This document shows, piece after piece, positions 1 to 7,546 of a DNA stretch of 46,951 nucleotides (position 1 is its first letter; each line of letters begins with the position of its first letter). The position numbers were made by a program, and so were the translations under genes. The notes under the pieces are model-generated. The model ran no database searches and was not told where the DNA came from. It saw nothing but the letters and a program-made list of their open reading frames with translations. Source of the stretch: a virus. The stretch is from the IMG/VR virus record IMGVR_UViG_3300017782_000036, positions 1 to 46,951 of that record; one strand, 5' to 3'.

Positions 1-18
1 AAGAAGTCAATGAAGTGA
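1..18 (+). CDS. C-terminal end of a truncated gene
   Basis: The first 18 bases can be read as the last five codons (KKSMK) and TGA stop of a gene that begins before the window. The stop overlaps the GTG start of the next gene in a GTGA arrangement, as expected for coupled phage genes. Too little remains to say what it is; another frame cannot be excluded. Confidence 0.3.
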   Translation, partial: KKSMK

Positions 19-233
19 GCATGGACTACTATATTCTCATAGGAGTTGGTGCTGCACTATCAGTGCTAGGTTTCTTTCTAAAGAGAATGAAAGAGGAGAT
101 TGATATAATTAAGGCGAGGAATGCTAGACTTGAGGTTAACCAAGCTAGGAATCACGAGCGAATCAATAACCTTGAGAAGGTAGTCGAAGATAGGCGCGAG
201 GATATCAAACGCCTCTTCGAAATAACAAAGTAA
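15..233 (+). CDS. small membrane protein with coiled coil (holin/lysis-accessory-like)
   Basis: A 72-aa protein with one hydrophobic segment at residues 5-20 (ILIGVGAALSVLGFF) followed by a basic stop-transfer patch and a charged heptad-like helix to the C-terminus. This layout, N-terminal membrane anchor plus cytoplasmic coiled coil, is seen in XhlA-like and other small phage lysis or virion accessory proteins. The same layout occurs in the gene at 38730-39098. Start is GTG at 15 or ATG at 21; GTG overlaps the preceding stop. The gene ends directly against the convergent integrase gene, with no gap. No endolysin is visible in the window, so a lysis role is inference only. Confidence 0.6.
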   Translation: MSMDYYILIGVGAALSVLGFFLKRMKEEIDIIKARNARLEVNQARNHERINNLEKVVEDRREDIKRLFEITK

Positions 234-1274
234 TTACTCGTGTAGGTAGCCTTCGGTTGTCTTGGTATCAGAGTGACCAACAACCTTACCGATTTCCTCA
301 AGGCTTAAGCCTGCCTTCTCAAGTCGAGTGACAAATGAATGCCGTAAGCAATGGAAGGATCGATTATATATATCTAGTCGCTCACATATTCTTTTAAAGT
401 AAACACTAGGCTTTGACCTAGACTTTGGGTCAGCCATCATCTTGTGCCATTCAGGGAAGCAATAGGTTTTATCTTCAACATCTATCTCGCTAAGAACTTT
501 TTGTACAATCCCTCCACCGAAGTATTCACTATTTAAATCAATCTGAACAAGCCTATCTCTCTTAAGAGTCCACACTACCATCTTGTTGCGATTCTTGATG
601 CTTGCCCACTCAAGTGAGCAGATATCCCCAAGCCTAAGACCTGTCCAATAACTTATAGCAGTGGCTTGTTTAAAGAAGTATGGTGTGTGTTTGATGATCT
701 TATCGACTTCATCCTTATGGAATATAGATCTTTCCTTTGGTGTCTTCTGCTCGTGCTTGAGCTTTGACTTGTCTATCTTAAGAATCATCAAGGGATTGGT
801 GAGAACATACATCTTAATCTGAGCAAAGTTCCATAGCTGACTAAGGCTAGACTTTCGTAATGCTCGCATACTCATGGCAGTCCCGTCATCCTTATTGAGG
901 AAGTCATATAGATTCTTCTCGGTTACAGAAGCCATAGGTTTATCAAGGCACTTGAAGTCCCTACCAAATTGCTCGAAGATTGCCATCATAGTATAGATGG
1001 AGTTCTCGGAGTGAGCAGATAATCTCATATGAACCTCGTACTCCTGGACTACATCCCAATACTTCTTGGATGTTCCACCCACTATCTTCTGGAGTACATC
1101 CGTAGAGAGTACACCAAGTTTACCAGCTTCTTCTAGTTCTTCGATCTTGAGTTGCTTAACAAGTCGCTGAGCTTCTTTCCGATCCTTAGTCTTTAATGCA
1201 GTTGCTCTGGTATTACCAGAGGCATCCGTATACTTGACCGAAAAGTTTCCACTATCTAGTTTTACTATCTTCAT
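234..1274 (-). CDS. int: tyrosine recombinase (integrase 1)
   Basis: A 346-aa site-specific recombinase that would cut and rejoin DNA through a 3'-phosphotyrosine intermediate to integrate or excise the phage. The N-terminal part (about 1-60) resembles an arm-binding domain, 70-160 a SAM-like core-binding domain, and the rest is catalytic. The catalytic set is visible: R in TGLRLGD (about 213), H308 and R311 in HCLRHSF, H334 in GHSDT and Y343 in TEGYLH. Length is normal. It is the last gene of the leftward region. A variant of the recurring GTAAC element lies 3 nt upstream of the ATG and contains an AGGAG ribosome-binding site. No tRNA-like attachment sequence was seen beside it. A second integrase lies at 27241-28149, so the division of labour is unknown. 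Confidence 0.93.
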   Translation of the reverse strand: MKIVKLDSGNFSVKYTDASGNTRATALKTKDRKEAQRLVKQLKIEELEEAGKLGVLSTDVLQKIVGGTSKKYWDVVQEYEVHMRLSAHSENSIYTMMAIFEQFGRDFKCLDKPMASVTEKNLYDFLNKDDGTAMSMRALRKSSLSQLWNFAQIKMYVLTNPLMILKIDKSKLKHEQKTPKERSIFHKDEVDKIIKHTPYFFKQATAISYWTGLRLGDICSLEWASIKNRNKMVVWTLKRDRLVQIDLNSEYFGGGIVQKVLSEIDVEDKTYCFPEWHKMMADPKSRSKPSVYFKRICERLDIYNRSFHCLRHSFVTRLEKAGLSLEEIGKVVGHSDTKTTEGYLHE

Positions 1275-1277
1275 TTT

Positions 1278-1302
1278 GTTACACTCCTATTCATTAGGTT
1301 AC
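1278..1302 (-). promoter_or_regulatory. GTAAC element, 25-bp variant, upstream of integrase 1
   Basis: Read on the minus strand it begins GTAACCTA and ends GTGTAAC. The half-sites are 25 bp end to end rather than the usual 22. It lies 3 nt from the integrase ATG and encloses AGGAG, so here the element and the ribosome-binding site coincide. Confidence 0.5.
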
Positions 1303-1308
1303 ACATAA

Positions 1309-3795
1309 TCAAGCTAATTTAGTATCTTCCATTTCTACACCAGCTTGTACTGCAAGCTTACCTCTAAGGTTTATCCATTTGAGTTCCATCTCAATCTCGC
1401 TCTCAGTATCTACTCTCTCGGCACTAAAGCTAAGGAAGTGATCAGCCATCACCTCATTAATGTCACCATCTTTGTAGTCAGCAGGCACATACTGACCTAA
1501 CATACATATGGTAGCAGCATCTCTCTTATCCGATAGCTTATCAAACATAGCTTCCTCAATGGAATCCTTGTTGAGTATAATCTTGATGTTGGCATCCTTC
1601 TTGGAGTTAAGCCTATACACTCTACCCATTGCTTGGTGAAAGGCTCCATAGCTCCACTCAAGTGACCCGATAATCATGTTGGGGCATTCGTCAAAGCTAT
1701 GCCCGACTGCACATTTCGCACCCATTAGGAGTACCTTTGTGTCACCTTTCTTGAATGCATTAGCATGCTTTACATGGTTTGTAACTTTAGAATCTACCCT
1801 AGAATATTCAATGCCACATTCAGATAGACGCCTTGCGAGTTCATCTGTCTGACCAATGAATGAAGATATATGAACTACTTGCTCGCCCTTATCAAGAAAC
1901 CCACCGATAAGCTCAAGAGTTGTAATTAGCTTGGGATTGTAGTTGGAAGCCACATGCCCTTCATTGAAGTCTCTACCAGCAGGATCTGCACAAGTCCCTC
2001 TGAGTCTAGTAAGCTGAACACCATACTTAGTCTTCGGGTCGCGCCATGGGATATTCTTGATATTAAGATTCTCTGCATACAATTGCTTCTGGGCATACCC
2101 AAGTGGGATACGGATAGTCTCTACATTGCAGTCAACCACATCGGGGTTGCACTCATCTTTAGATATGTAGGCTACAATTGACTTGAGTACCTTAAGCAGC
2201 CTCTGCACTTGGCTAATAGTAGGGGACACCTTAACACACATAGAGCCATTACCTCTGACTGATTCCTCAGTGAAGTCTCTCTCCTTAGTTAAGAATGTCT
2301 GACAGAAGTCTGATAAGCCTTCCTTCGGGTAAGGCCATCTCGGATTACTCTTCTCACCATGGAACCAGTTAGGTACTGCAAGCCACCCTAGGATCGGGAA
2401 GATATTAGGCAGTATATTAGATATCGGCGTTGCAGTCAGTGCATACCGATACTTCGGTTGCATGCGGATAAGCGATGATGTGACAGTGGAGTCAAGGTTC
2501 TGCATAACATGAGCTTCATCAATCATGACCATATCAAACTGATGCTTGGATAGAGTGCATAGGCTTGGTTTGACTACACAAGTGAATCCATTGCGAGTCT
2601 GACCGACTCCGCGATGCCAATGATTCTCTACGGCAGGAGGAGACTCATCACTATAGGGTGCATCAAAGCCCATGTCTTTGAGCCGCGCGCGAAACTTCTT
2701 CTCCCTCTTACTAGCAGCCCAAGAATTAGGTATCTTCTCAAAGGAGTCATTAATACAAAACGCATTAGGGTAAGTAATGTACATACCAGGAGGTAAAGAG
2801 CCATCCTTTCTAACTAAAGACAGATAGTCCTGTTTACAGAATAGTTGATGCACCGAGGTATCTGGAGAGAACTTACGAACCTCAGCAATCCACTGAGCAG
2901 GGTCATAGTTCTTTGAGTTACCCTGGGCATCCTTAACTGTACCTTTCGGAGCCATGAGTAGAGTACGCTTAGCATTCTTGGCAGCCATAATAGAGATAGC
3001 AAAGCACGACTTACCTGTGCCGACATCACCACATACTAATGCCTCATCTACACATAGGAGCCTAGCAAGGTAGGGGAGTTGCCCGGGGAAGTAGGTAAAG
3101 CCATTCAGTTCCTCTAGTTGTTTAAGCTTAGCAAGCATAGCATCATAGAGTTTTGGTCTTAGCTCTGCCACTGTCTTGACCTTAGGCATTTCGAAGAAGC
3201 TCCAAACCTTAGTGCTAGGGAACTCACCTTCTCCTACTGGGTTGTCCCTAAAGACATACTCATGGTTATCATCGTCTCTGAAGACATAACCTGCATCGAC
3301 ACCATACCTCTCAATCTCATGATCGAGTACAAATGTCTTACCGTACTTATCGGTATGCATCTTCTTCTTACTGAGTGGACGAGTGTATGAGTATCTAAGC
3401 CTGCGGAACTTATACTTATTACCCTTAGTTATCTTTGGCCATGTACCTGCACCATGGAACTCGAAGTCCTTTGGAGGCTCGGGGCAATCCTTTGCTTCGA
3501 GCAGTTTAATTTCATCGATCATGCCGACCATCTCGTAAGGAGTTAGCTCACGAATTGGAGGAGCAGTAAACTTAGACTCATGTAATGCCTCGTGAATGGT
3601 TGCCTTTGAGGTTGGTTCTATGGCTACATTGTCATGGTTATATAACTCTTGTAGCACTCGCCTGTCAGTAGATACGACACTCAGTGCCATCGGGGATATG
3701 CCATCGATATAGGCAAGCTTACCATCAATTACTTTGTGTCCTGTAGGTGCAGTTCTGATAGCACCCATTGGGTTAATCCAGATATTGTATTTCAT
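1309..3795 (-). CDS. SNF2/DEAH-type superfamily 2 helicase
   Basis: An 828-aa ATPase predicted to translocate on or unwind DNA. Residues 1-200 form a phage-specific N-terminal region. RecA-like domain 1 follows, with Walker A GDVGTGKS (256-263), DEAH box MIDEAH (about 424) and motif III LTATPISN. RecA-like domain 2 carries motif V-like VGHSFDE and motif VI QAMGRVYRLNSKK with the arginine finger. Motif order fits SNF2-like phage helicases. Its role could be replication initiation, recombination or protection against restriction. It follows the 290-aa gene at 3823-4695 with a 27-nt gap and precedes integrase 1. SNF2 helicase and C5 methyltransferase genes often co-occur in temperate phages, but no full defence operon is present here. 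Confidence 0.9.
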   Translation of the reverse strand: MKYNIWINPMGAIRTAPTGHKVIDGKLAYIDGISPMALSVVSTDRRVLQELYNHDNVAIEPTSKATIHEALHESKFTAPPIRELTPYEMVGMIDEIKLLEAKDCPEPPKDFEFHGAGTWPKITKGNKYKFRRLRYSYTRPLSKKKMHTDKYGKTFVLDHEIERYGVDAGYVFRDDDNHEYVFRDNPVGEGEFPSTKVWSFFEMPKVKTVAELRPKLYDAMLAKLKQLEELNGFTYFPGQLPYLARLLCVDEALVCGDVGTGKSCFAISIMAAKNAKRTLLMAPKGTVKDAQGNSKNYDPAQWIAEVRKFSPDTSVHQLFCKQDYLSLVRKDGSLPPGMYITYPNAFCINDSFEKIPNSWAASKREKKFRARLKDMGFDAPYSDESPPAVENHWHRGVGQTRNGFTCVVKPSLCTLSKHQFDMVMIDEAHVMQNLDSTVTSSLIRMQPKYRYALTATPISNILPNIFPILGWLAVPNWFHGEKSNPRWPYPKEGLSDFCQTFLTKERDFTEESVRGNGSMCVKVSPTISQVQRLLKVLKSIVAYISKDECNPDVVDCNVETIRIPLGYAQKQLYAENLNIKNIPWRDPKTKYGVQLTRLRGTCADPAGRDFNEGHVASNYNPKLITTLELIGGFLDKGEQVVHISSFIGQTDELARRLSECGIEYSRVDSKVTNHVKHANAFKKGDTKVLLMGAKCAVGHSFDECPNMIIGSLEWSYGAFHQAMGRVYRLNSKKDANIKIILNKDSIEEAMFDKLSDKRDAATICMLGQYVPADYKDGDINEVMADHFLSFSAERVDTESEIEMELKWINLRGKLAVQAGVEMEDTKLA

Positions 3796-3822
3796 TTTTA
3801 TTTTTGTGTTAGCGGTTTTGAT

Positions 3823-4695
3823 TTATGCGGCCAAGTCTTTGGGTTTCTTGACCTTGTAAATTATCTTTGGGTAGTTCCCTTTACTATCGGGGATTGGTGG
3901 AATAAGAATGTCCTCACCTTGCTTATTGACAAAGTAGTCACTATGCAGGGTACGAAGGTGACCAACCCTACCATTCTTGAGGGAACCAACCTTCTTAGTC
4001 TTCCTGTTATCCTCATACTCTCTGATCTTCTTAGGTAAGTAGACCACACGATATAAGGACTTAGCTTCTTTAACCTTATACTTTTTCTTCGCAGCCTTGT
4101 ATTCCTTCTGATCCCACTTGTTTATTTTGGTCGGAGCAAAGTAGGTTATCGCAGAGTAATTAATTACCTTCAGAGCCATTAGTACAGTCTCCATACCACT
4201 GCTTGTGTCTTGGTCATACCCTTGCCAATCTACAAACTCTTGGATGCCTTCGCGGAGTCTTGATTCACCGTATTCGCTTGGTAGGTTGCCAAACACTTTA
4301 CCACGAGGGGTATCGATAGTGTATACCACCACATCCTCAAACCACATAGGGACACCCTTTTCATCTGGCCCCCATTCTGTTGCCAATATTCTCAGATACT
4401 GCTTCGCAACACTATCCTTACACTTGTCTGCATAGTCCCAAGTAGTTTGAAGAAACTCATGGTGCTTTGCTTTATTGATCTGAATATTATAAAAATCCTT
4501 TGACTCGAACTTTATATCCAGGCTACTACTAGGCCACTTGGATTGCCCAAAACTATTTGAGACATGGCATGCCTGCATGGCATCGGTTACGCTTTGATCA
4601 ACAAGCATGGTTTGTCCGTATGTTTTTTGCCATACATCGTTTATCATACCAATTGCAGTTGTACATTTATCCACAGCTTCTTTACTATTCATCAT
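3823..4695 (-). CDS. conserved-looking phage protein, function unknown
   Basis: A 290-aa soluble protein. The C-terminal 100 residues are strongly basic, with a stretch of K/R-rich helix and then a motif reading GRVGHLRTLHSDYF followed by a proline-rich IPPIPD segment. I associate this type of ending with uncharacterised phage proteins next to SNF2 helicases, but I cannot give a family name. There is no signal peptide or membrane segment. Two adjacent ATG codons open the frame; AAGGA stands about 6-9 nt upstream. It is the first gene after a terminator-like hairpin (4830-4857), so it may begin its own transcription unit with the helicase. Confidence 0.75.
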   Translation of the reverse strand: MMNSKEAVDKCTTAIGMINDVWQKTYGQTMLVDQSVTDAMQACHVSNSFGQSKWPSSSLDIKFESKDFYNIQINKAKHHEFLQTTWDYADKCKDSVAKQYLRILATEWGPDEKGVPMWFEDVVVYTIDTPRGKVFGNLPSEYGESRLREGIQEFVDWQGYDQDTSSGMETVLMALKVINYSAITYFAPTKINKWDQKEYKAAKKKYKVKEAKSLYRVVYLPKKIREYEDNRKTKKVGSLKNGRVGHLRTLHSDYFVNKQGEDILIPPIPDSKGNYPKIIYKVKKPKDLAA

Positions 4696-4824
4696 GGTTT
4701 TCCTTTCTTAGTTGTGTAGTTAATGGCAGCAGGTTTTTGGTCATCATGAGGATTTTCTGCCCTCACTCGCATTATCCCTTCTAGCCCCGTCCTCAGACAG
4801 CCTCAGCAAAGGTGGCTCCCACCT

Positions 4825-4857
4825 AAAAGAAAGCCCCTGTACCATATAAGAGGCTTT
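4825..4857 (-). terminator. rho-independent terminator (leftward)
   Basis: On the minus strand, AAAGCCTC pairs with GGGGCTTT (8 bp including one G-U pair) around a 12-nt loop, followed by CTTTTA. It closes the unit ending with the 83-aa gene at 4913-5164. A second small hairpin (GGTGG-GAG-CCACC) follows. The 4700-4912 stretch holds only these and a GTAAC element. Confidence 0.65.
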
Positions 4858-4894
4858 TCAAGGACTAGTCCCAATGGAACTGCCTAACTACAAA

Positions 4895-4916
4895 GTTATA
4901 TATTATAATAGGTTAC
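4895..4916 (-). promoter_or_regulatory. GTAAC element (22 bp)
   Basis: Minus strand begins GTAACCTA and ends ATATAAC, with TATAAT in the middle. The TAA stop of the 83-aa gene is the TAA of GTAACC. No start codon follows closely; the terminator hairpin begins about 40 nt downstream, so transcription starting here would meet a terminator at once. Confidence 0.6.
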
Positions 4917-5164
4917 ACTTGGTGGTGTAATGCATAGCCCATGGAATCACCGTTGTCCCATGTGATAAGCATCTTACCTTGCTGTAATCCCATTGTGGTT
5001 AATGGATATAGTGGTTCAGGTATCATAAGTTCATTAAGTCTACCTGCTAACCGTTCTTCCTCTGTCCACCCTCTGGCTGGCATGGCATGTTCATTGAAGT
5101 AATCATATGCCTTGTCCATATTGAAGGGTGGGGTGTTTGGGTTATATTTTGTACCTCGATTCAT
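4913..5164 (-). CDS. hypothetical protein, 83 aa
   Basis: Small soluble protein rich in proline and aromatic residues, with no recognised motif. It overlaps the upstream gene by 4 nt (ATGA), which argues for translational coupling. Its TAA stop lies inside a GTAAC element. Confidence 0.65.
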   Translation of the reverse strand: MNRGTKYNPNTPPFNMDKAYDYFNEHAMPARGWTEEERLAGRLNELMIPEPLYPLTTMGLQQGKMLITWDNGDSMGYALHHQV

Positions 5165-5649
5165 TTACCAAGACTTACCCAGAATTTATTAATCATATTA
5201 TATAATTCCTCCTTTACTATCTTCCTCACATCATCCTCAGTTAGACCACTAGGTTGTGAGGTCAGTAGGGTAGTGAGTGCTTCGACTCGTGGATCAAGCT
5301 TCTGCTTCTTCTCCTTCTTGACCTTTGGCTTCTTGATCTCGGGTACAGGTTCTGGCATAGGCTCAGTCGGATCTTCCACATCAACAGTTACCTTCCTTTC
5401 TCTATTGGATAGATCTTCTAGGATCTGTTGGTAGATTGATTCTTTCTTTTCCTTGAGCCATCCATCGAAGGCAAGGTCAGTACACACGGGCTGCTCACCT
5501 GGTATGTACTCACCCGCCTCATCCATGACTAGCTTCTGCAAGGAGTCGCAGTCTGGATCGAGGTTAGTCCTCAGCCATTCGTTAACGAAGTCACGGACTT
5601 CTTGGGATTCACGCTGTTGGGTTATCAGTAGTTTGTATGTATCACTCAT
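5161..5649 (-). CDS. hypothetical charged protein, 162 aa
   Basis: The N-terminal half is acidic and helical. A proline/lysine-rich linker at about 92-117 (EPVPEIKKPKVKKEKKQK) separates it from a C-terminal helix that begins VEALTTLLTSQPSGLTEDDVR. The two-part build suggests an adaptor or oligomerisation helix, but no family is recognised. The ATG stands 6 nt after the end of a GTAAC element. It forms a two-gene unit with 4913-5164. Confidence 0.7.
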   Translation of the reverse strand: MSDTYKLLITQQRESQEVRDFVNEWLRTNLDPDCDSLQKLVMDEAGEYIPGEQPVCTDLAFDGWLKEKKESIYQQILEDLSNRERKVTVDVEDPTEPMPEPVPEIKKPKVKKEKKQKLDPRVEALTTLLTSQPSGLTEDDVRKIVKEELYNMINKFWVSLGK

Positions 5650-5654
5650 TTTAT

Positions 5655-5676
5655 GTCACTTAGTTTAATAGGTTAC
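5655..5676 (-). promoter_or_regulatory. GTAAC element (22 bp)
   Basis: Minus strand GTAACCTA, A/T-rich middle, end AGTGAC. The methyltransferase TAA stop (5673-5675) lies in it; the next ATG (5649) is 5 nt beyond its end. Confidence 0.65.
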
Positions 5677-7142
5677 TTTAGATATTGTGCAAACAAAATC
5701 CTGTATGCACGTTCGGCTTGGGCAGGCACAATGCCATTACCCAAAAGTCTTAGTCTTGGGACTCGTAGAGCCATGACTTCGGCAGAAGCGTAGTATTGGT
5801 CGGCAGTCCCATCAGGGATTCCACCCACGAAGGATTCAATTTCCCCGACTGAGATAGAATCGTTAAGTCCCTCCCTAGGCACTTCTGATTGGAGTCCATT
5901 GCTGTTCTCGCTCCCTCCACATGATCCGAAGCTTGTGGAGTTGCCCATGTGCTGGCTACCTTTCTTCCCAATGTCTCCTGAGATCCCTCGGGTACTGTCC
6001 CCATTGTATCCTTCCAATCCCTTGACATCGGGGTCGGCCACTTCTCCATCGTTTCCACTGCATCCCTTAGCTTTGGAGTCCACTTCTCCCCCTTGGCATT
6101 CGTCCGAATGAATCGGTTGTTCTCGATTGTCACATTCGGTGCTAGACCCCCCTCGGCATCCACTGTTCTCGGTGTCGGGTACATTATCTCTGGGTTCATC
6201 TCTGGGTTCACTACATCCTCCCTCAGATTTTTGCATCCTCCCTTCTTCTTGTTGCGAGCTAATGCTTCCCCTGTCTTCGGAGGCAGTACATCCATTGTCG
6301 ATGGGGTTGCCCAACTCTGTAGGGCTACTGCTGACAGGCTTGGACTCTGTCTGTTCTTCTCCGACTCGGGTGTCCCGTCCGTCTTTCCCGTTCTCGGGGT
6401 AGGCCATGATGACTCTTGGTTCTTCCCACTCGTATTGAGTTTCCCCTGGGCGTGAAGGCCATGCACCTGTTCTCCAAGGTTGCTTTTTCCCCTGTCCGTC
6501 AAGCAAGCTCGGGAGTCCTGTTCTTTGGGTGTCCCCCACATCTCGTTGAGACTCATCTGGGTGTGCGTTACGGAAGAGCATGAAGACTCGCTTACGCTGG
6601 TGAGGCGCGCCTTCTTCACTCGCGCTGACCATTGTGAACGAACCTTCGTAACCAATTTCTTCCATTCTGCCCATGACATATTTGAGAACGCTTGTGTCCG
6701 GCTCGCCACCGAACTTACAACTGATGATGCCCTCGACATTTTCGAGTGCGACCCAGTTTGGTCGGCAAAGATCAACTCCGTTTGCAATGAAGGGAAACAG
6801 GTGTCTTGGGTCTTCAGTTCCTTTCCGAATGCCTGACGATGAGAAGGGCTGGCAAGGGAAGCCCGCAGATAAGATGTCCACGACTCCACGGAACTCTGCG
6901 TATGGGAACTCTTTAACATCCGTGAAGATAGGTGCTTCAGAAAGTTCACCCTCTTCAATCTTCGCAACCAAGTTCGCGCAAGCGAATCCTTCCCGTTCCA
7001 CGTATGCGATCTCTCGCAAGTTTGGGAATATTCCTCTAAGCCCTCTGCCCATTCCTTCGTATCCGGAACACATAGAGAGGTGAGTAACGACGTTTTCGGT
7101 AAGTATGCCCTGTATTTGCTCTTCATAGTTTTCTTCACTCAT
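5673..7142 (-). CDS. C5-cytosine DNA methyltransferase
   Basis: A 489-aa enzyme that would transfer a methyl group from S-adenosylmethionine to carbon 5 of cytosine in DNA. Motif I is degenerate (MCSGYEGMGRGL, 24-35). Motif IV GFPCQPFS holds the catalytic Cys97; motif VI is ENVEG (134-138) and motif VIII GAPHQRKRVF (179-188). Motif X is LLGNGIVPAQAERAY near the C-terminus. Residues about 193-430, where the target recognition domain normally lies, are low-complexity, rich in S/G/D/E, with a recurring (V/L/M)(G/A/P)(D/N)(T/P/S) unit. Specificity therefore cannot be read. The same DNA holds a second long frame (5750-7138). It starts 2 nt after the stop of the gene at 7145-7546. Likely roles: resisting restriction or marking phage DNA. 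Confidence 0.93.
   Translation of the reverse strand: MSEENYEEQIQGILTENVVTHLSMCSGYEGMGRGLRGIFPNLREIAYVEREGFACANLVAKIEEGELSEAPIFTDVKEFPYAEFRGVVDILSAGFPCQPFSSSGIRKGTEDPRHLFPFIANGVDLCRPNWVALENVEGIISCKFGGEPDTSVLKYVMGRMEEIGYEGSFTMVSASEEGAPHQRKRVFMLFRNAHPDESQRDVGDTQRTGLPSLLDGQGKKQPWRTGAWPSRPGETQYEWEEPRVIMAYPENGKDGRDTRVGEEQTESKPVSSSPTELGNPIDNGCTASEDRGSISSQQEEGRMQKSEGGCSEPRDEPRDNVPDTENSGCRGGSSTECDNREQPIHSDECQGGEVDSKAKGCSGNDGEVADPDVKGLEGYNGDSTRGISGDIGKKGSQHMGNSTSFGSCGGSENSNGLQSEVPREGLNDSISVGEIESFVGGIPDGTADQYYASAEVMALRVPRLRLLGNGIVPAQAERAYRILFAQYLK
5750..7138 (-). CDS. overlapping W(A/P)TP-repeat protein in a second frame of the methyltransferase gene
   Basis: A 462-codon frame without stops runs within the methyltransferase gene on the same strand, shifted by one base. 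It starts GTG 4 nt inside, with ATG 4 codons later. It is not ordinary shadow sequence. It contains six W/Y-(G/P/A)-T-P units, each followed by an acidic or D-containing turn: MWGTPKEQD, SWPTPRTGK, SWATPSTMD, MYPTPRTVD, KWPTPMSRD and TWATPQASD. It ends with GKLNPSWVESLMGLP. I recall stand-alone phage proteins with the same order: an N-terminal SKM...W-rich part, a WSARxKxA segment, WPTP repeats and an LNPxWVExLMGxP ending. That suggests a conserved protein of unknown function encoded antiphase to C5 methyltransferases. The family memory is not verified here. Whether it is translated, by coupling from the GTG or by internal initiation, is unknown. Confidence 0.6.
   Translation of the reverse strand: MKKTMKSKYRAYLPKTSLLTSLCVPDTKEWAEGLEEYSQTCERSHTWNGKDSLARTWLRRLKRVNFLKHLSSRMLKSSHTQSSVESWTSYLRASLASPSHRQAFGKELKTQDTCFPSLQTELIFADQTGSHSKMSRASSVVSSVASRTQAFSNMSWAEWKKLVTKVRSQWSARVKKARLTSVSESSCSSVTHTQMSLNEMWGTPKEQDSRACLTDRGKSNLGEQVHGLHAQGKLNTSGKNQESSWPTPRTGKTDGTPESEKNRQSPSLSAVALQSWATPSTMDVLPPKTGEALARNKKKGGCKNLREDVVNPEMNPEIMYPTPRTVDAEGGLAPNVTIENNRFIRTNAKGEKWTPKLRDAVETMEKWPTPMSRDWKDTMGTVPEGSQETLGRKVASTWATPQASDHVEGARTAMDSNQKCLGRDLTILSQSGKLNPSWVESLMGLPTNTTLLPKSWLYESQD
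5925..6541 (-). repeat. degenerate repeat read in two frames
   Basis: Six dispersed copies of a short DNA unit of the form (T)GGGnACnCC occur in the methyltransferase variable region. In the enzyme frame they read VGDT, MAYP, LGNP, VPDT, VADP and MGNS; one base over, the same copies read WGTP, WPTP, WATP, YPTP, WPTP and WATP. Spacing between copies varies, so these are dispersed motif repeats, not tandem repeats. Confidence 0.75.
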
Positions 7143-7144
7143 AG

Positions 7145-7546
7145 TTAGTTAGTCTCTGCCCACACATGGGGAAGTATCATCCACGCACGACCAGCTTTGG
7201 TTATTGGTTTACTATCCTTTTGTTGGATAAATTGTTTATTTTTGTATGGATTGTAGGTGACCCGCCGCCACCTCTCATCCCCGAAGGCTCGGATGCTCTC
7301 AGGATTAGGATGGATAAACCCCTTCAGCCATGCGTGTACCTCCTTAACCTTATCCCTAAGGACACGCCTCCTACCTGCATCCTTTACGATAAAGATAGTA
7401 TCGGTAAGATGAACGACATCTGAGTAAGCCTTAACAAGACCATCTTGCCTAATTGACCAACAATCCCTATGCAGATTCCTATAAACCTGCACAGGTCGAG
7501 AATAATCCATATGATATCGTATATCATTTTGTTTCAGTAGCTTCAT
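7145..7546 (-). CDS. conserved-type phage protein, 133 aa
   Basis: Start is placed at the ATG at 7546, which overlaps the upstream stop by 4 nt (ATGA). The longer frame would add a 32-residue R/C-rich stretch read out of phase with the upstream gene. The protein begins MKLLKQNDIRYHMDYSRP and has a core reading VYRNLHRDCWSIRQ, then AGRRRVLRDKVKEVHAWLKG. This core is familiar from small phage early proteins of unknown function. It is basic and probably binds nucleic acid or a nucleoprotein, by inference. It lies directly before the methyltransferase. Confidence 0.75.
   Translation of the reverse strand: MKLLKQNDIRYHMDYSRPVQVYRNLHRDCWSIRQDGLVKAYSDVVHLTDTIFIVKDAGRRRVLRDKVKEVHAWLKGFIHPNPESIRAFGDERWRRVTYNPYKNKQFIQQKDSKPITKAGRAWMILPHVWAETN

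Noticed and set aside
5899-6836. Rightward ORFs opposite the methyltransferase (e.g. 5899-6111, 6093-6455, 6480-6836)
   Set aside because: They are interrupted and overlap each other. They lack the ordered motifs seen in the leftward second frame and have no ribosome-binding site. They are side effects of the higher G/C and repeat content.
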